DNA of 31,419 bases from a virus: IMG/VR virus record IMGVR_UViG_3300037808_001869, positions 1 through 31,419 of that record; one strand, given 5' to 3'. Shown here piece after piece: positions 16,740 through 24,428 of this stretch; position 1 is the stretch's first letter; every line of letters begins with the position of its first letter. Below the pieces are notes generated by a model. The model was not told the origin of the DNA. It searched no databases and saw only the letters and a list, made by a program, of their open reading frames with translations. The position numbers and the translations under genes are program-made.

Positions 16740-19700
16740 ATGAGCGTCTTCCGCTTCCTCCGACGCCCCTTCCTCCGAGGCAACACGAACTCCCTGGTGC
16801 AGGGGGCACCCTCGCTGCGCAGCGACAATCGTCGCTCGGACGCAACCCTCAGCTTCGGCTTCGTCACCCCCGCCACGCTGTCGGTTCGAGTGGACGGCAC
16901 GCTCCGAGTAGTGGCCCTCGCTTCGGCCGCCATCAACGACATCGTCACCGCCCTCAACACCCCCATCACCGGGCTCATCGACGCCACCGCCTCAGACGAA
17001 GGCGGCTTCCTGGTCATTACGGGCAACAGCGTTGGCGATGGGGCGCAGCTCCGCGTGGAGAGCTCCGCTCCCGCCGTGGATGCTGCCGTGGACATGGGCT
17101 TCCCCACCCACCCGGACCCGTTGGCAACGTCTGACGGAGGAGACCGCTCCTTCTCTCCTGCAGGCCTGAGCGAGAACAACCCGCTCGGCACCTACTACGC
17201 CACGGGCGGAGAAGACGTCACCTCCGGCGTGATGAACAGGGCCATCGACGCCCTCGCCTACAACGGGGACTACCTCGCGGCCAGCCTGGACCGGCTCATC
17301 GCCCTCCCGATGGTCATCGATGAGATCGACCCGACCGTCGCTCCGTGGAACGCCGCCGGACGAGCAGTGTTCTCTGGGACAGCCGTCGAGCAGATCAACC
17401 TGGGCGACCTCAGCACCATCGACTCCGGTCTGTCGGACAGGGTCTACTTGGGCAAGGGCCTCTCTAACATCTCGAACCTCAACGACATCGCGGACTACTT
17501 CGCGGTGATCGAGGAGGACACGTTGTCTGAGATGGTGGTTGGCGGCGTGACCGTGCGAGTGGCCTGCGTCACCCACGGGCAGCGGTCGGTGTCGGTCCCC
17601 ACCTTCGACGCAGCAGGCAACCTCCTGGCAGGAGCCGTGCCCGATGTGGCGACGTGGACGCCGCTGGATGGCGGCAACCTGTTGGGGTTGAACTTCCAGA
17701 AGACTGTCGCCGCAGGCATCGACGAGGTCGTCTACAACACGGCGATCCGTGTGCTGGGCGCGACCTTTCAGACGACCGCGGGCGTCGAGACCTACGACCG
17801 AGTGGTCATCGCGGGCGCGGGTGTCAACGCCCCGTTCAACCACGACGGCACCTACCAGGTCGAGGCCGTCTACTCCGACGAGATGCTCCTCCTTCGCGGA
17901 GCCACCCCTCAGGACCGCGGAGAGCTCAACGACGCCCTCGGCGTCCTGGGCACTGCAGAGGTGTGGGCCAACAGCGAGTTCGCCACCGATGTGTGGCTGA
18001 CCTTCGACCCGCCCATCCCCGCAGGCAAGACGTTCCGGGTGATCGTCGGCGGCGGCTACCAGCTGGGCACCATGCCCACCGACTACCTGCTCAAGCTGGC
18101 CATCTCCACCTCCGAGGAGGTGGACTCGCTGATCCAGCAGGTGATCCGTGAGATGAAGGGGCCGCTGGTCAACTCGACCGACGACTTCACCGAGGCGCCC
18201 TTCGCGCACAGCGTGGTGGGCAACCCCTTCGTCTACAGCGGACCCCTGGATGGCAGCGGCGATCCCCTGATCTCCCTGGAGTTCCTGCACCGCCGCACCA
18301 CCCTGCAGGGTGCCTACGATGGGCAGGGACTCGGCGGAGGCGGAGGCTTCTTCGTCAACGTCGACTGGAACGCCCCGGAGTGGAACAACCAGACGCCTTC
18401 GACGCCGAGGGGGCACACCGCCGTGGGGCTCACGGGCACGGCGGCAACCGTCCTGGCAGGCAACGTCTTCTTCGATCCCGGGCAGGCGTTCACCATCGAC
18501 GACGTGGGTCGGCAGATCCTGATCACCTCCAAGGTGAGTGGGGCAGTCCGTCTGCGCGCGGCCTTCGTGGTCATCGACTACATCAACTCGGAGACCGTGG
18601 TCCTCGAGCCCGGCGAGTGGAACCCGACGATTCCCCTGGGCGGGGACTACGGCTACTCCGTCGTGACAGGCAGGTTCGACGGCTTCCCGGCGGCCATGTC
18701 CACCCACGTGCTCCAGAGCGCCAGCTATGGCCGCCTGGGCTACGTGCATGAGGAAGACCGTACCGTCGGCCGCTTTTACGGCCACCACATGCTCGCCGTC
18801 CGGGAGGCGACGACCCACTCCGATGGCGCTGAGCCCGCGGACCTGCTACGGCACTTCGTCGTCGAGTTCATCTCCGTAGGCCTACGCCTGGCAGCGGACG
18901 GGTGGGTACAGGTCGGCTTCGACCCCAGCGCCAGCTCGAACATCCGTGCCTTCGGGGGCATCGCTCCGAGCTACTCCCAGTCCGTGATTCGGCTGACCGA
19001 CACGGAGAACAACGACGGCTGGTACCTAGTCACCGACATCGACGGGGCGGCCCAGAGCCTTCGCGTCATGAACTTCGATGGCACGCACCCGGCGTTCGCC
19101 GCCTCTGCGGCTGACGGGGGCCGAGGCCACCTCTACACCCAGCCGCAGGGCACCTTCCTCTCTCGACAGGGCACGTCGCTGACACGAGTCGGCCACTCCT
19201 TCTTCGAGGACGCCATCGAGCTGAACGAAACGGTCACCGCCCCGGACACCATCTCGCAGCTGGGCGTGGTGGGCGTGGACTGGCGGGGAGCGTCGAACGG
19301 CTTCTTCGCCTACATCAACGACTCCGACTTCGCCGCGTACATCCGGGGCGACTCGGCGCGGGGCTCCGCTGCCTACTTCTCCTCGTACATGCCCGCCAAC
19401 GGGCTGGAGAGCTGGCACACGGGCTCAATCGTCGGGACGAACCTTGCTCCCGGCGGAGCTGCCATTGCTACCGCGGCAGAGCGTGGCGGCTGGGCCGGCG
19501 CCTTCGTCGCAGAGACCTGGTCCATGGCCGGGACCTCCGCAGACCCCCTCATGAGGGGGACGTCGCTGTACCTCGCACAGAAGGGGTCAGACTCCGCACT
19601 GGTAGCCGTGGGCCGAGAGGGAGGCGGCGCTCACAGCGATCCGCTGAGCCCGGACGACCTCACCTTCGTGGACGGCAAAGCGACAGCGGTCATCGTTCGC

Positions 19701-22394
19701 GAAGACGAGTGGTCCATGATGCAGGGCGGCGCGCTCGAGATCATGGGCGGTGTGTACCAGTGGGACCCCAATAGCTTCTGGCCCGGAGGAGGGAACCTCA
19801 GCCCACGGCACATGTACGGGGGCGTGTACACCGAGCTCGCCATGGGCTCAAGGTTCTCCAACTCCCCGATCCACGCCAACAGCCTACGGTACTACGACGT
19901 CGCGGAAGACAGCGGACAGCGGATCCTGGCTCGCCTGGGGCAGCCCGGCCAGACGCACCCGTACTACCACGCTGACGCCGACCTAGTGATAGCGATCGTA
20001 GCGGCCCCAGATCCAGCCAGATCCCGTAGTCATCGAAGTAGTGGCTTCATCACTCTGGATTTTGCGGCCCCCTCGCGATTCGAGCACCCCTCTACTTACA
20101 TCGGACAGCAGCTAGATGTGACCTTCGATGGCGGAGCAAACGTAGGCAACTCCGGCGTGTACGTGATTATCAACTTCAGGGTGCTTGACGACGTAGGCAC
20201 TCCCCTCAAGTTCGCGTACACGTTCGAGGTACTGCACGAGACGCTTACTCTCGTGAACGAGGAGCCCCCCGGCGCTCATAAGGTCCTCATCCGAGGAGGC
20301 CGCTGGCACTGGGCGAACATCGACATCGAGTCCTGGATGGCTATCGGCACCTACAGGACTGCTGATCCTGCGAGAGTGGAGCTGGATGAGTTCTTGGGGT
20401 GCGGAGTACTGGGTACCCCAGACGTGAACATGATCGATCTGGGAGAAGTTCCCTCCGGTATGGGTCAGCCAGGGATGTTGTCGGATCCGTCCGTAGGACT
20501 CAACGACTATGCCTTCGGCCTGGGCACGGACCCAACTGCTGCAGGGCTAGTAAGCCCCGACAACTTCGTAGCCCGGCCCCCGATCGCTAACGCCGCCTTC
20601 TCTCCTTTCGGTTCCTGGACGAGCGTATCGAATCCTGATGAGCTGTTTGACTCCAGTATCTTCAACACCACGACATTCCTGACATCGGAGTGGGTACTGC
20701 GTCAGCTGGCCCTGACCTCTGTACTGCGGGCCGGATTCGACTTTAGGGATGTAGATAACGATATTGGGGGTGCCGTTCGGCACCCCGCCTTGATGTTCCA
20801 CTGGGCCGGGGGAGTAGCTAACGTCGACAAGCGGACGGTGCGGGCACTCACTCGAGTCACTCACACTATCCGCGAGCACCACTTTCGTTTGCGGGTCCGA
20901 GCGACCATGCGGTGGGTCGCACAGAACTCTGCCCCAGGAGCAACGAAGAACATCACCGCAGAGCTGCGTGATGCGGATGAGACATCCATAGTCTCTACGA
21001 CGCATGCAGACACGCTAATCCGCAACACCACTACGGACTTGGACTTCTTCCTAGCCCCGCTCGCATCCCTAGCCGGCCTACGTGAGGCTGCACCGGATAC
21101 GCTGAGTAAGGCAGTTCAGGCGATCTTGAATTTCAACCTGGGGGAGACCCGCATGGATGCGGGGGGAGAGTCCGTAGAGGAGAAGCTCTTCATCTATTCC
21201 TGCCATGTGACAATGGAGGCCGTAGACGTACATCACGGGGCGCTGATCAATGAAGGCCCGGTAATCTCTTCGGGGTTCCACCTATCCGGGGCCGCACTCG
21301 ACTACAAGTCTTACGGCCCCGCGGATGCCGCCCCTTACGGGGACTCCGGATTTGGTGCGGAGGCGCCCTGGTGGTTCCGAGGCAGGTTCGAGGATGGCAC
21401 TCGTGTTGACGGTAAGATCGACCCTCCCAGCATTAGATTCATCTCCGGCAGTCGTTTGCGGCTGGTCGCTGCGGCCCCTCCCGGTCCGTGGCAGGCAGAG
21501 TGGGCACACAACGAGAACCTGTTCGACATGATGCCCCCTTCATTCTTCTGGAGGAGGGGAGCCAACGACGCTTGCTTCTACTTTCTAGGAGATAGGTTCG
21601 TGGCAGGAGAAGGAGACCGGGCGGGCGGCCAGGAACCTTCAAGCGATACGGCGACACAGCCGTTCATGGCCGGATTCTCCACCATGGTTGGGCACAGTAT
21701 TCGACTAGACCCTCCGCACGGCTCGCTGATGTCGACCCTACGTGTAGCAGCGAGTGTATTCTCGGCGGTCACTCTGGGGATGGGAGTCTACCGATCCGCA
21801 GAGCCCTGCGACACAGACCCGCTGAAGACAGTAAAGCCTGCTGATCCGGGATTCGTGATAGAGCTGCTACGGCACTCCATTCTACCGATAGAGACCCGGC
21901 CTTCTCGTAAAGTCGGTGGGACGGACGTGGCAGGGTGGGAGTTCGGTCACGCAGAGGTAATCGGTCGCTTTGCTGTGGACTCTGCCGCCGCCGGGACCGC
22001 CAGCCAAGCAGACGCTATGAACACCTCCGCCGAGTATGATTGTGACGGGCTCATCAACCGTATTGCCTCTGACGGAATCGGCGAGATTGCCCACTTGGTA
22101 GCGATAGACCTGATGGGTGAGTATGGGGGAGCGGCTGCGGTAGTAGATAAGAACATGCTGTTCGTAGATCGTAGGCAGTACGCCTATTCCTTGACAGTAC
22201 GGGCGTGGGGTCGGGGCATGGCGGATCTGGAGATCTTCTCTACCGGTGCGGCAGTTGGAGCACAAGCGGGTCAAACATTCGGACTAGCTTCCTCGTCCGA
22301 CGGTGCCCACTTTCCGACAGAGCTCGGCGACATCTCTAAGCTCAAGTTCCGCGGGGCCACGCTGGCGTGCGCGTACACCCGGATGAACCCATGA
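16740..22394 (+). CDS. Large tail-fibre-like virion protein with a codon-shifted C-terminal part, 1884 aa
   Basis: Residues 40-135 contain ATLSVRVDGTL, an INDIVTALNTPITGLIDA helix, then GGFLVITGNSVGDGAQLRV and VDMGFP; this strand-helix-strand pattern resembles modules seen in flagellar cap and some phage tail proteins, but the match is only by eye. The rest is a long mix of beta-rich domains with many aromatic and Gly residues and no membrane segment or catalytic motif I can name. One diverged copy of the shared beta module lies near residues 352-392. From about residue 1083 (nt 19985) to about 1857 (nt 22310) codon choice changes sharply, then returns for the last 25-28 codons. This is the usual behaviour of a swapped receptor-binding part. 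The ATG directly follows the previous TAG, with GAGGG about eight bases upstream. Fibre function is inferred from size, position and mosaic structure. Confidence 0.68.
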   Translation: MSVFRFLRRPFLRGNTNSLVQGAPSLRSDNRRSDATLSFGFVTPATLSVRVDGTLRVVALASAAINDIVTALNTPITGLIDATASDEGGFLVITGNSVGDGAQLRVESSAPAVDAAVDMGFPTHPDPLATSDGGDRSFSPAGLSENNPLGTYYATGGEDVTSGVMNRAIDALAYNGDYLAASLDRLIALPMVIDEIDPTVAPWNAAGRAVFSGTAVEQINLGDLSTIDSGLSDRVYLGKGLSNISNLNDIADYFAVIEEDTLSEMVVGGVTVRVACVTHGQRSVSVPTFDAAGNLLAGAVPDVATWTPLDGGNLLGLNFQKTVAAGIDEVVYNTAIRVLGATFQTTAGVETYDRVVIAGAGVNAPFNHDGTYQVEAVYSDEMLLLRGATPQDRGELNDALGVLGTAEVWANSEFATDVWLTFDPPIPAGKTFRVIVGGGYQLGTMPTDYLLKLAISTSEEVDSLIQQVIREMKGPLVNSTDDFTEAPFAHSVVGNPFVYSGPLDGSGDPLISLEFLHRRTTLQGAYDGQGLGGGGGFFVNVDWNAPEWNNQTPSTPRGHTAVGLTGTAATVLAGNVFFDPGQAFTIDDVGRQILITSKVSGAVRLRAAFVVIDYINSETVVLEPGEWNPTIPLGGDYGYSVVTGRFDGFPAAMSTHVLQSASYGRLGYVHEEDRTVGRFYGHHMLAVREATTHSDGAEPADLLRHFVVEFISVGLRLAADGWVQVGFDPSASSNIRAFGGIAPSYSQSVIRLTDTENNDGWYLVTDIDGAAQSLRVMNFDGTHPAFAASAADGGRGHLYTQPQGTFLSRQGTSLTRVGHSFFEDAIELNETVTAPDTISQLGVVGVDWRGASNGFFAYINDSDFAAYIRGDSARGSAAYFSSYMPANGLESWHTGSIVGTNLAPGGAAIATAAERGGWAGAFVAETWSMAGTSADPLMRGTSLYLAQKGSDSALVAVGREGGGAHSDPLSPDDLTFVDGKATAVIVREDEWSMMQGGALEIMGGVYQWDPNSFWPGGGNLSPRHMYGGVYTELAMGSRFSNSPIHANSLRYYDVAEDSGQRILARLGQPGQTHPYYHADADLVIAIVAAPDPARSRSHRSSGFITLDFAAPSRFEHPSTYIGQQLDVTFDGGANVGNSGVYVIINFRVLDDVGTPLKFAYTFEVLHETLTLVNEEPPGAHKVLIRGGRWHWANIDIESWMAIGTYRTADPARVELDEFLGCGVLGTPDVNMIDLGEVPSGMGQPGMLSDPSVGLNDYAFGLGTDPTAAGLVSPDNFVARPPIANAAFSPFGSWTSVSNPDELFDSSIFNTTTFLTSEWVLRQLALTSVLRAGFDFRDVDNDIGGAVRHPALMFHWAGGVANVDKRTVRALTRVTHTIREHHFRLRVRATMRWVAQNSAPGATKNITAELRDADETSIVSTTHADTLIRNTTTDLDFFLAPLASLAGLREAAPDTLSKAVQAILNFNLGETRMDAGGESVEEKLFIYSCHVTMEAVDVHHGALINEGPVISSGFHLSGAALDYKSYGPADAAPYGDSGFGAEAPWWFRGRFEDGTRVDGKIDPPSIRFISGSRLRLVAAAPPGPWQAEWAHNENLFDMMPPSFFWRRGANDACFYFLGDRFVAGEGDRAGGQEPSSDTATQPFMAGFSTMVGHSIRLDPPHGSLMSTLRVAASVFSAVTLGMGVYRSAEPCDTDPLKTVKPADPGFVIELLRHSILPIETRPSRKVGGTDVAGWEFGHAEVIGRFAVDSAAAGTASQADAMNTSAEYDCDGLINRIASDGIGEIAHLVAIDLMGEYGGAAAVVDKNMLFVDRRQYAYSLTVRAWGRGMADLEIFSTGAAVGAQAGQTFGLASSSDGAHFPTELGDISKLKFRGATLACAYTRMNP
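19985..22310 (+). other. In-frame region of altered codon usage inside the fibre-like gene
   Basis: In a hand count, codons from 20040 for about 77 codons have about 25 with A or T in third place (GC3 near 68%), against 2 of 48 just upstream (from 19260; GC3 near 96%). The shifted style (CTA, GTA, ACT, CGA, GGA, GAT) begins near 19985 and ends near 22310, after which codons again end mostly in G/C. The reading frame is uninterrupted. Horizontal exchange of a receptor-binding part is the simplest reading. Confidence 0.7.
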
Positions 22395-22660
22395 ACCCCA
22401 GGGACTTGGCGAAGCAGTCGGCGGAGGCGTCGCGGCTCACCAAGGCCCCTCGTGCGAAGGCGCCGGTGCGTGAGCCGGTGGAGCACCCGCAGGTCATGGC
22501 ACCAGGGGCGAACGTCATCGAGAACCGCCCGTGGCACGTGGAGCGCAGGCGCAAGATGGTGCAGTCGCGCAGCCCCAACTACTTGGAGGACTTGAAGCGG
22601 GCCAACGCAATCGTCAAGAGCCGCACCACGATGTTGCGAGCTAAGAAGAGGGGACGATGA
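22391..22660 (+). CDS. Small basic hypothetical protein, 89 aa
   Basis: The family is not recognised. The start chosen overlaps the previous stop as ATGA (22391-22394), as at other junctions; an in-frame GTG at 22367 lies inside the fibre-like gene without a better ribosome site. The protein is rich in Arg and Lys, with a low-complexity Ala/Pro/Lys start (KAPRAKAPVREPVEHP), a central PWHVERRRKM segment and a basic helix ending RAKKRGR. No Cys or membrane segment. It is the last gene of the + strand block and is followed one base after its stop by a strong hairpin. It might be a fibre-assembly or small nucleic-acid-binding protein; there is no direct evidence for either. Confidence 0.6.
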   Translation: MNPRDLAKQSAEASRLTKAPRAKAPVREPVEHPQVMAPGANVIENRPWHVERRRKMVQSRSPNYLEDLKRANAIVKSRTTMLRAKKRGR

Positions 22661-22678
22661 GCTGGCCCGAAGGCCAGC
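22661..22678. terminator. Hairpin at the convergence of the two gene blocks
   Basis: A perfect 7-base-pair GC-rich stem (GCTGGCC / GGCCAGC) with a CGAA loop starts immediately after the stop of the last + strand gene and eight bases before the end of the last - strand gene. There is no T-run on either side, so it is at best a weak or factor-assisted terminator, but its place between convergent blocks fits a two-way transcription stop. Confidence 0.5.
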
Positions 22679-22685
22679 CCACCTC

Positions 22686-22841
22686 TCACTCCTCGACCAG
22701 GTAGGCGAGCTGGACGATCTTCGTGAGCAAGCGTCCCCGCTTGTACCCCACGATGCGATCGCCCTTATAGACTAGGTCCGCGTCCTCGATCCGAAGACCC
22801 AGGATCGTAGCCGCCCAGTCCACTAGCTCTTCGTCGGTCAT
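22686..22841 (-). CDS. Small hypothetical protein, 51 aa
   Basis: The family is not recognised. The ATG at 22841 is chosen because GGAGGAA stands eight bases before it; an in-frame GTG at 22886 would add 15 residues but has only a distant purine tract. The protein is compact, with an acidic helix (MTDEELVDWAATILG), a central DADLVYKGDRIVGYKRG part that reads like two short strands, and a final helix ending LAYLVEE. No Cys or membrane segment. It is the last gene of the - strand block and is separated from the preceding gene by about 128 bases holding a hairpin, so it may be a separate transcript. Confidence 0.6.
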   Translation of the reverse strand: MTDEELVDWAATILGLRIEDADLVYKGDRIVGYKRGRLLTKIVQLAYLVEE

Positions 22842-22914
22842 ACCCCGGAGTTCCTCCGCGGAGACCTTCACCAAGTCGGCGTCCACTGGAGGCGCAATCC
22901 CCCGCTCCGAACCA

Positions 22915-22945
22915 CGAACGCCGGTCCTCTGTGGGCCGGCGTTCG
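22915..22945 (-). terminator. Strong hairpin after the 190 aa gene
   Basis: A 10-base-pair perfect stem (CGAACGCCGG / CCGGCGTTCG) can extend inward by three more pairs, one a G-T pair, leaving a 5-base loop. It lies in the 128-base non-coding stretch just downstream of the 190 aa gene on the - strand. No T-run follows on the - strand, so it is a candidate terminator or a mRNA 3'-end stabiliser. No promoter is obvious between it and the 51 aa gene. Confidence 0.55.
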
Positions 22946-22969
22946 CAGTCTCCTTTACGGAACGAGGTT

Positions 22970-23542
22970 CTACCCCTCCGAGGTCAGCTCCTTGCCGAAC
23001 TCGACGAGCTCATCGAAGCTGCCGTAGCCCTCCTCGGTGCTGGCGTCGTTGGCGATGACCACGAGGGCGAGAGCGACCCGGCCCTCGAACTCGATACGCC
23101 CCTTGCGCTCGGTCTCCAGGAAGTCCGCGATGTCGTTGAGGACCACGCCCAGCTCGGAGATCTTGCCCCCCAGGTCGGAGTCATCCTCGACGGCGACCTC
23201 CTTCTTAGCGACCGGCTTCTTGGCGCGGCTGGCCCGCTTCTTCGGGGCCGGCTTCTCCTCCTCGGGCTCGTCCTCCTCGTCCTGGGTCTCGGCGGGGAAC
23301 TGGATGGCGAGGAGCGCATCGACCATCTCCTCCTGGGGGGTGCGGAGAGCCAGGCCGTTGGCCTTCTTCCGCGCGTCGTCGTCGTCGGCGGGCCAGTCCT
23401 CTTCCGGCTTGAAGGTCGCCAGGGCAGCCTGCAGGTGCTTGCCCTTCAGGGGCTTCAGGAGAGCGCTCAGCTCCCGCTTCAGGGCAGGACGGTGCTTGGG
23501 CTCGAGCTCGGCCTTGCGGGCCTCGTACTTCTCGTTGGACAT
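22970..23542 (-). CDS. Charged hypothetical protein, 190 aa
   Basis: The family is not recognised. The ATG at 23542 (MSNEKYEARK) has a purine run (AGAGAAGAGA) about eight bases upstream, and GC3 is high from here on but lower before it. Residues 1-90 are helical and basic. Residues about 93-130 are a low-complexity acidic then Lys/Ala/Pro-rich linker (DEEDEPEEEKPAPKKRASRA). Residues 140-190 form a final compact acidic domain with FLETERKGRIEFEGRVALAL and a Gly/Ser turn. Flexible linkers joining an acidic end domain occur in single-strand DNA-binding proteins, but no OB-fold is visible here, so that is only a thought. The frame is open upstream to 23761 (see the separate entry), so a longer form is possible. 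Confidence 0.65.
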   Translation of the reverse strand: MSNEKYEARKAELEPKHRPALKRELSALLKPLKGKHLQAALATFKPEEDWPADDDDARKKANGLALRTPQEEMVDALLAIQFPAETQDEEDEPEEEKPAPKKRASRAKKPVAKKEVAVEDDSDLGGKISELGVVLNDIADFLETERKGRIEFEGRVALALVVIANDASTEEGYGSFDELVEFGKELTSEG

Positions 23543-23761
23543 AACTGGGGTCTCTTCTCTACAGGTCAGGTGGGACGTGGAGGTCTCCAGGAGTGCAACC
23601 ACTCCCAGGCGACCAAGGGTCAAGGTGTCCTGGCGAGCAGCCAGAACGTAAGGAGGAGCTTTGCTCCAGGAAACGCACGAGTGCGTCGATACTTGGTCAG
23701 GCCCTGCTCGAGCCGCCTCGGGACATTCCGCGATGGAGGAGCAGGTCAGGCAGGTGGTCAT
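23543..23761 (-). other. Upstream in-frame Cys motif: possible extra small gene or N-terminal extension
   Basis: An ATG at 23761 overlaps the previous stop as ATGA. The first 35 codons read with C-x2-C-x5-C and then H-x-C-x2-W, a spacing like many small zinc-binding phage proteins. The frame has no stop before the ATG of the 190 aa protein, so it would give a 263 aa fusion. After the first 35 codons the sequence reads poorly as protein and GC3 falls (about 26 A/T third positions of 73 codons, by hand count), and a hairpin (23590-23605, GGAGTG / CACTCC stem) sits in the region. Either the stretch is an untranslated leader, or it contains a small gene whose stop has been lost or misread. Confidence 0.35.
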
Positions 23762-24075
23762 CGTCGACTGATGTCGAGATGACAGTTGATGGCGATGGCG
23801 GGGGGACATCCGTAGGAAGTACAGTCGCCGCTGCACTCGACCCCACCCACGCTGATGGGCAGGGTGCAGCGGTCGCGGTACCTGGTGATGAACAGGGCCG
23901 TGGCCTTCCGAGGGGCCAAGGTCCCGCACTCCTCGATGTCCCGGGGTTCCTCCTCTCCCAGCACGAGCTTCTCGAGCCGCTTGCGTCCGATGCTGCGCCG
24001 AAGTGTGCCGAGCTTCTGCTGCTCGGCACACACGAGCAGCTCGGTGCGGTTCATCTCTTCGGTGAGCTGAGCCAT
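23758..24075 (-). CDS. Cys-rich hypothetical protein, 105 aa
   Basis: The family is not recognised. The start is the ATG at 24075 with GAGGAG directly before it; a second in-frame ATG at 24093 has no ribosome site. Cysteines lie near residues 16 (LLVCAEQQ), 50 (ECGTL), 70 (RCTLPIS) and then as a cluster, VECSGDCTSYGC, with a last Cys in NCHLDIS: eight in all. This cluster with the Gly/Ser loops suggests zinc or Fe-S binding. The N-terminus is helical and charged (KKLGTLRRSIGRKRLEKL type pattern). The gene overlaps the preceding Cys-rich gene by 25 bases, and its TGA overlaps the next possible ATG (23761). Function unknown. Confidence 0.6.
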   Translation of the reverse strand: MAQLTEEMNRTELLVCAEQQKLGTLRRSIGRKRLEKLVLGEEEPRDIEECGTLAPRKATALFITRYRDRCTLPISVGGVECSGDCTSYGCPPAIAINCHLDISRR

Positions 24076-24428
24076 GTTCTCCTCACTGTGCATCCAGAAC
24101 AGCTCTGGAATGGGTTGTCGATGCAGGTCTGAAGGGTCATCTGGTCGTCGACGATCTTCCCCGTCGTGGTCCTCTCCACGTGCAGGACGTCGGCAGTCCG
24201 CACGGGGTCGTCGGGCAGGGTGCCCTCGATGTAGTGGGTCAGGACGGGGCAGACGACCACCTGATCGGTCTTGACGATCAGGAGCTGGAAATCCCGGTGT
24301 GGGCACCGGGAACAGGCGTCGTAGTACTCCATGAGGCAGAGGACTCGGGACGTGCTCCGGTAGTACTTCTTCTGGCCGTCACGGTTGATGTATGTACCGT
24401 GTGCGGGGCATGGCACGTCGGAGATCAC
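24051..24428 (-). CDS. Cys-rich hypothetical protein, 125 aa
   Basis: The family is not recognised. The GTG at 24428 is chosen because AAGGAG lies seven bases upstream; a TTG at 24452 is in frame but less well placed. Cys residues are VPCPAHG, VLCLMEYYDACSRCPHRDF, VVVCPV, LQTCIDNPFQSCSGC, so eight in a protein of 125 residues, with the CSRC and CSGC pairs and neighbouring His typical of zinc sites. The central part (LLIVKTDQVVV) is a strand pair. It overlaps the RusA-like gene by 50 bases, an unusually long overlap, and the next gene by 25 bases. A metal-binding accessory protein is the most that can be said. Confidence 0.6.
   Translation of the reverse strand: MISDVPCPAHGTYINRDGQKKYYRSTSRVLCLMEYYDACSRCPHRDFQLLIVKTDQVVVCPVLTHYIEGTLPDDPVRTADVLHVERTTTGKIVDDQMTLQTCIDNPFQSCSGCTVRRTWLSSPKR

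Noticed and set aside
16992-18818. A 608-codon open frame on the - strand
   Set aside because: It is a shadow of the fibre-like gene with the same His/Arg/Val bias and no start signal.
19985-22394. Diversity-generating retroelement aimed at the fibre-like gene
   Set aside because: I found no reverse transcriptase and no template-like repeat of the gene's 3' end in this window.
23037-23651. Ser- and Ala-rich + strand frames opposite the 190 aa gene
   Set aside because: The - strand protein has better codon usage and start, and the + strand frames are low-complexity readings of its reverse complement.
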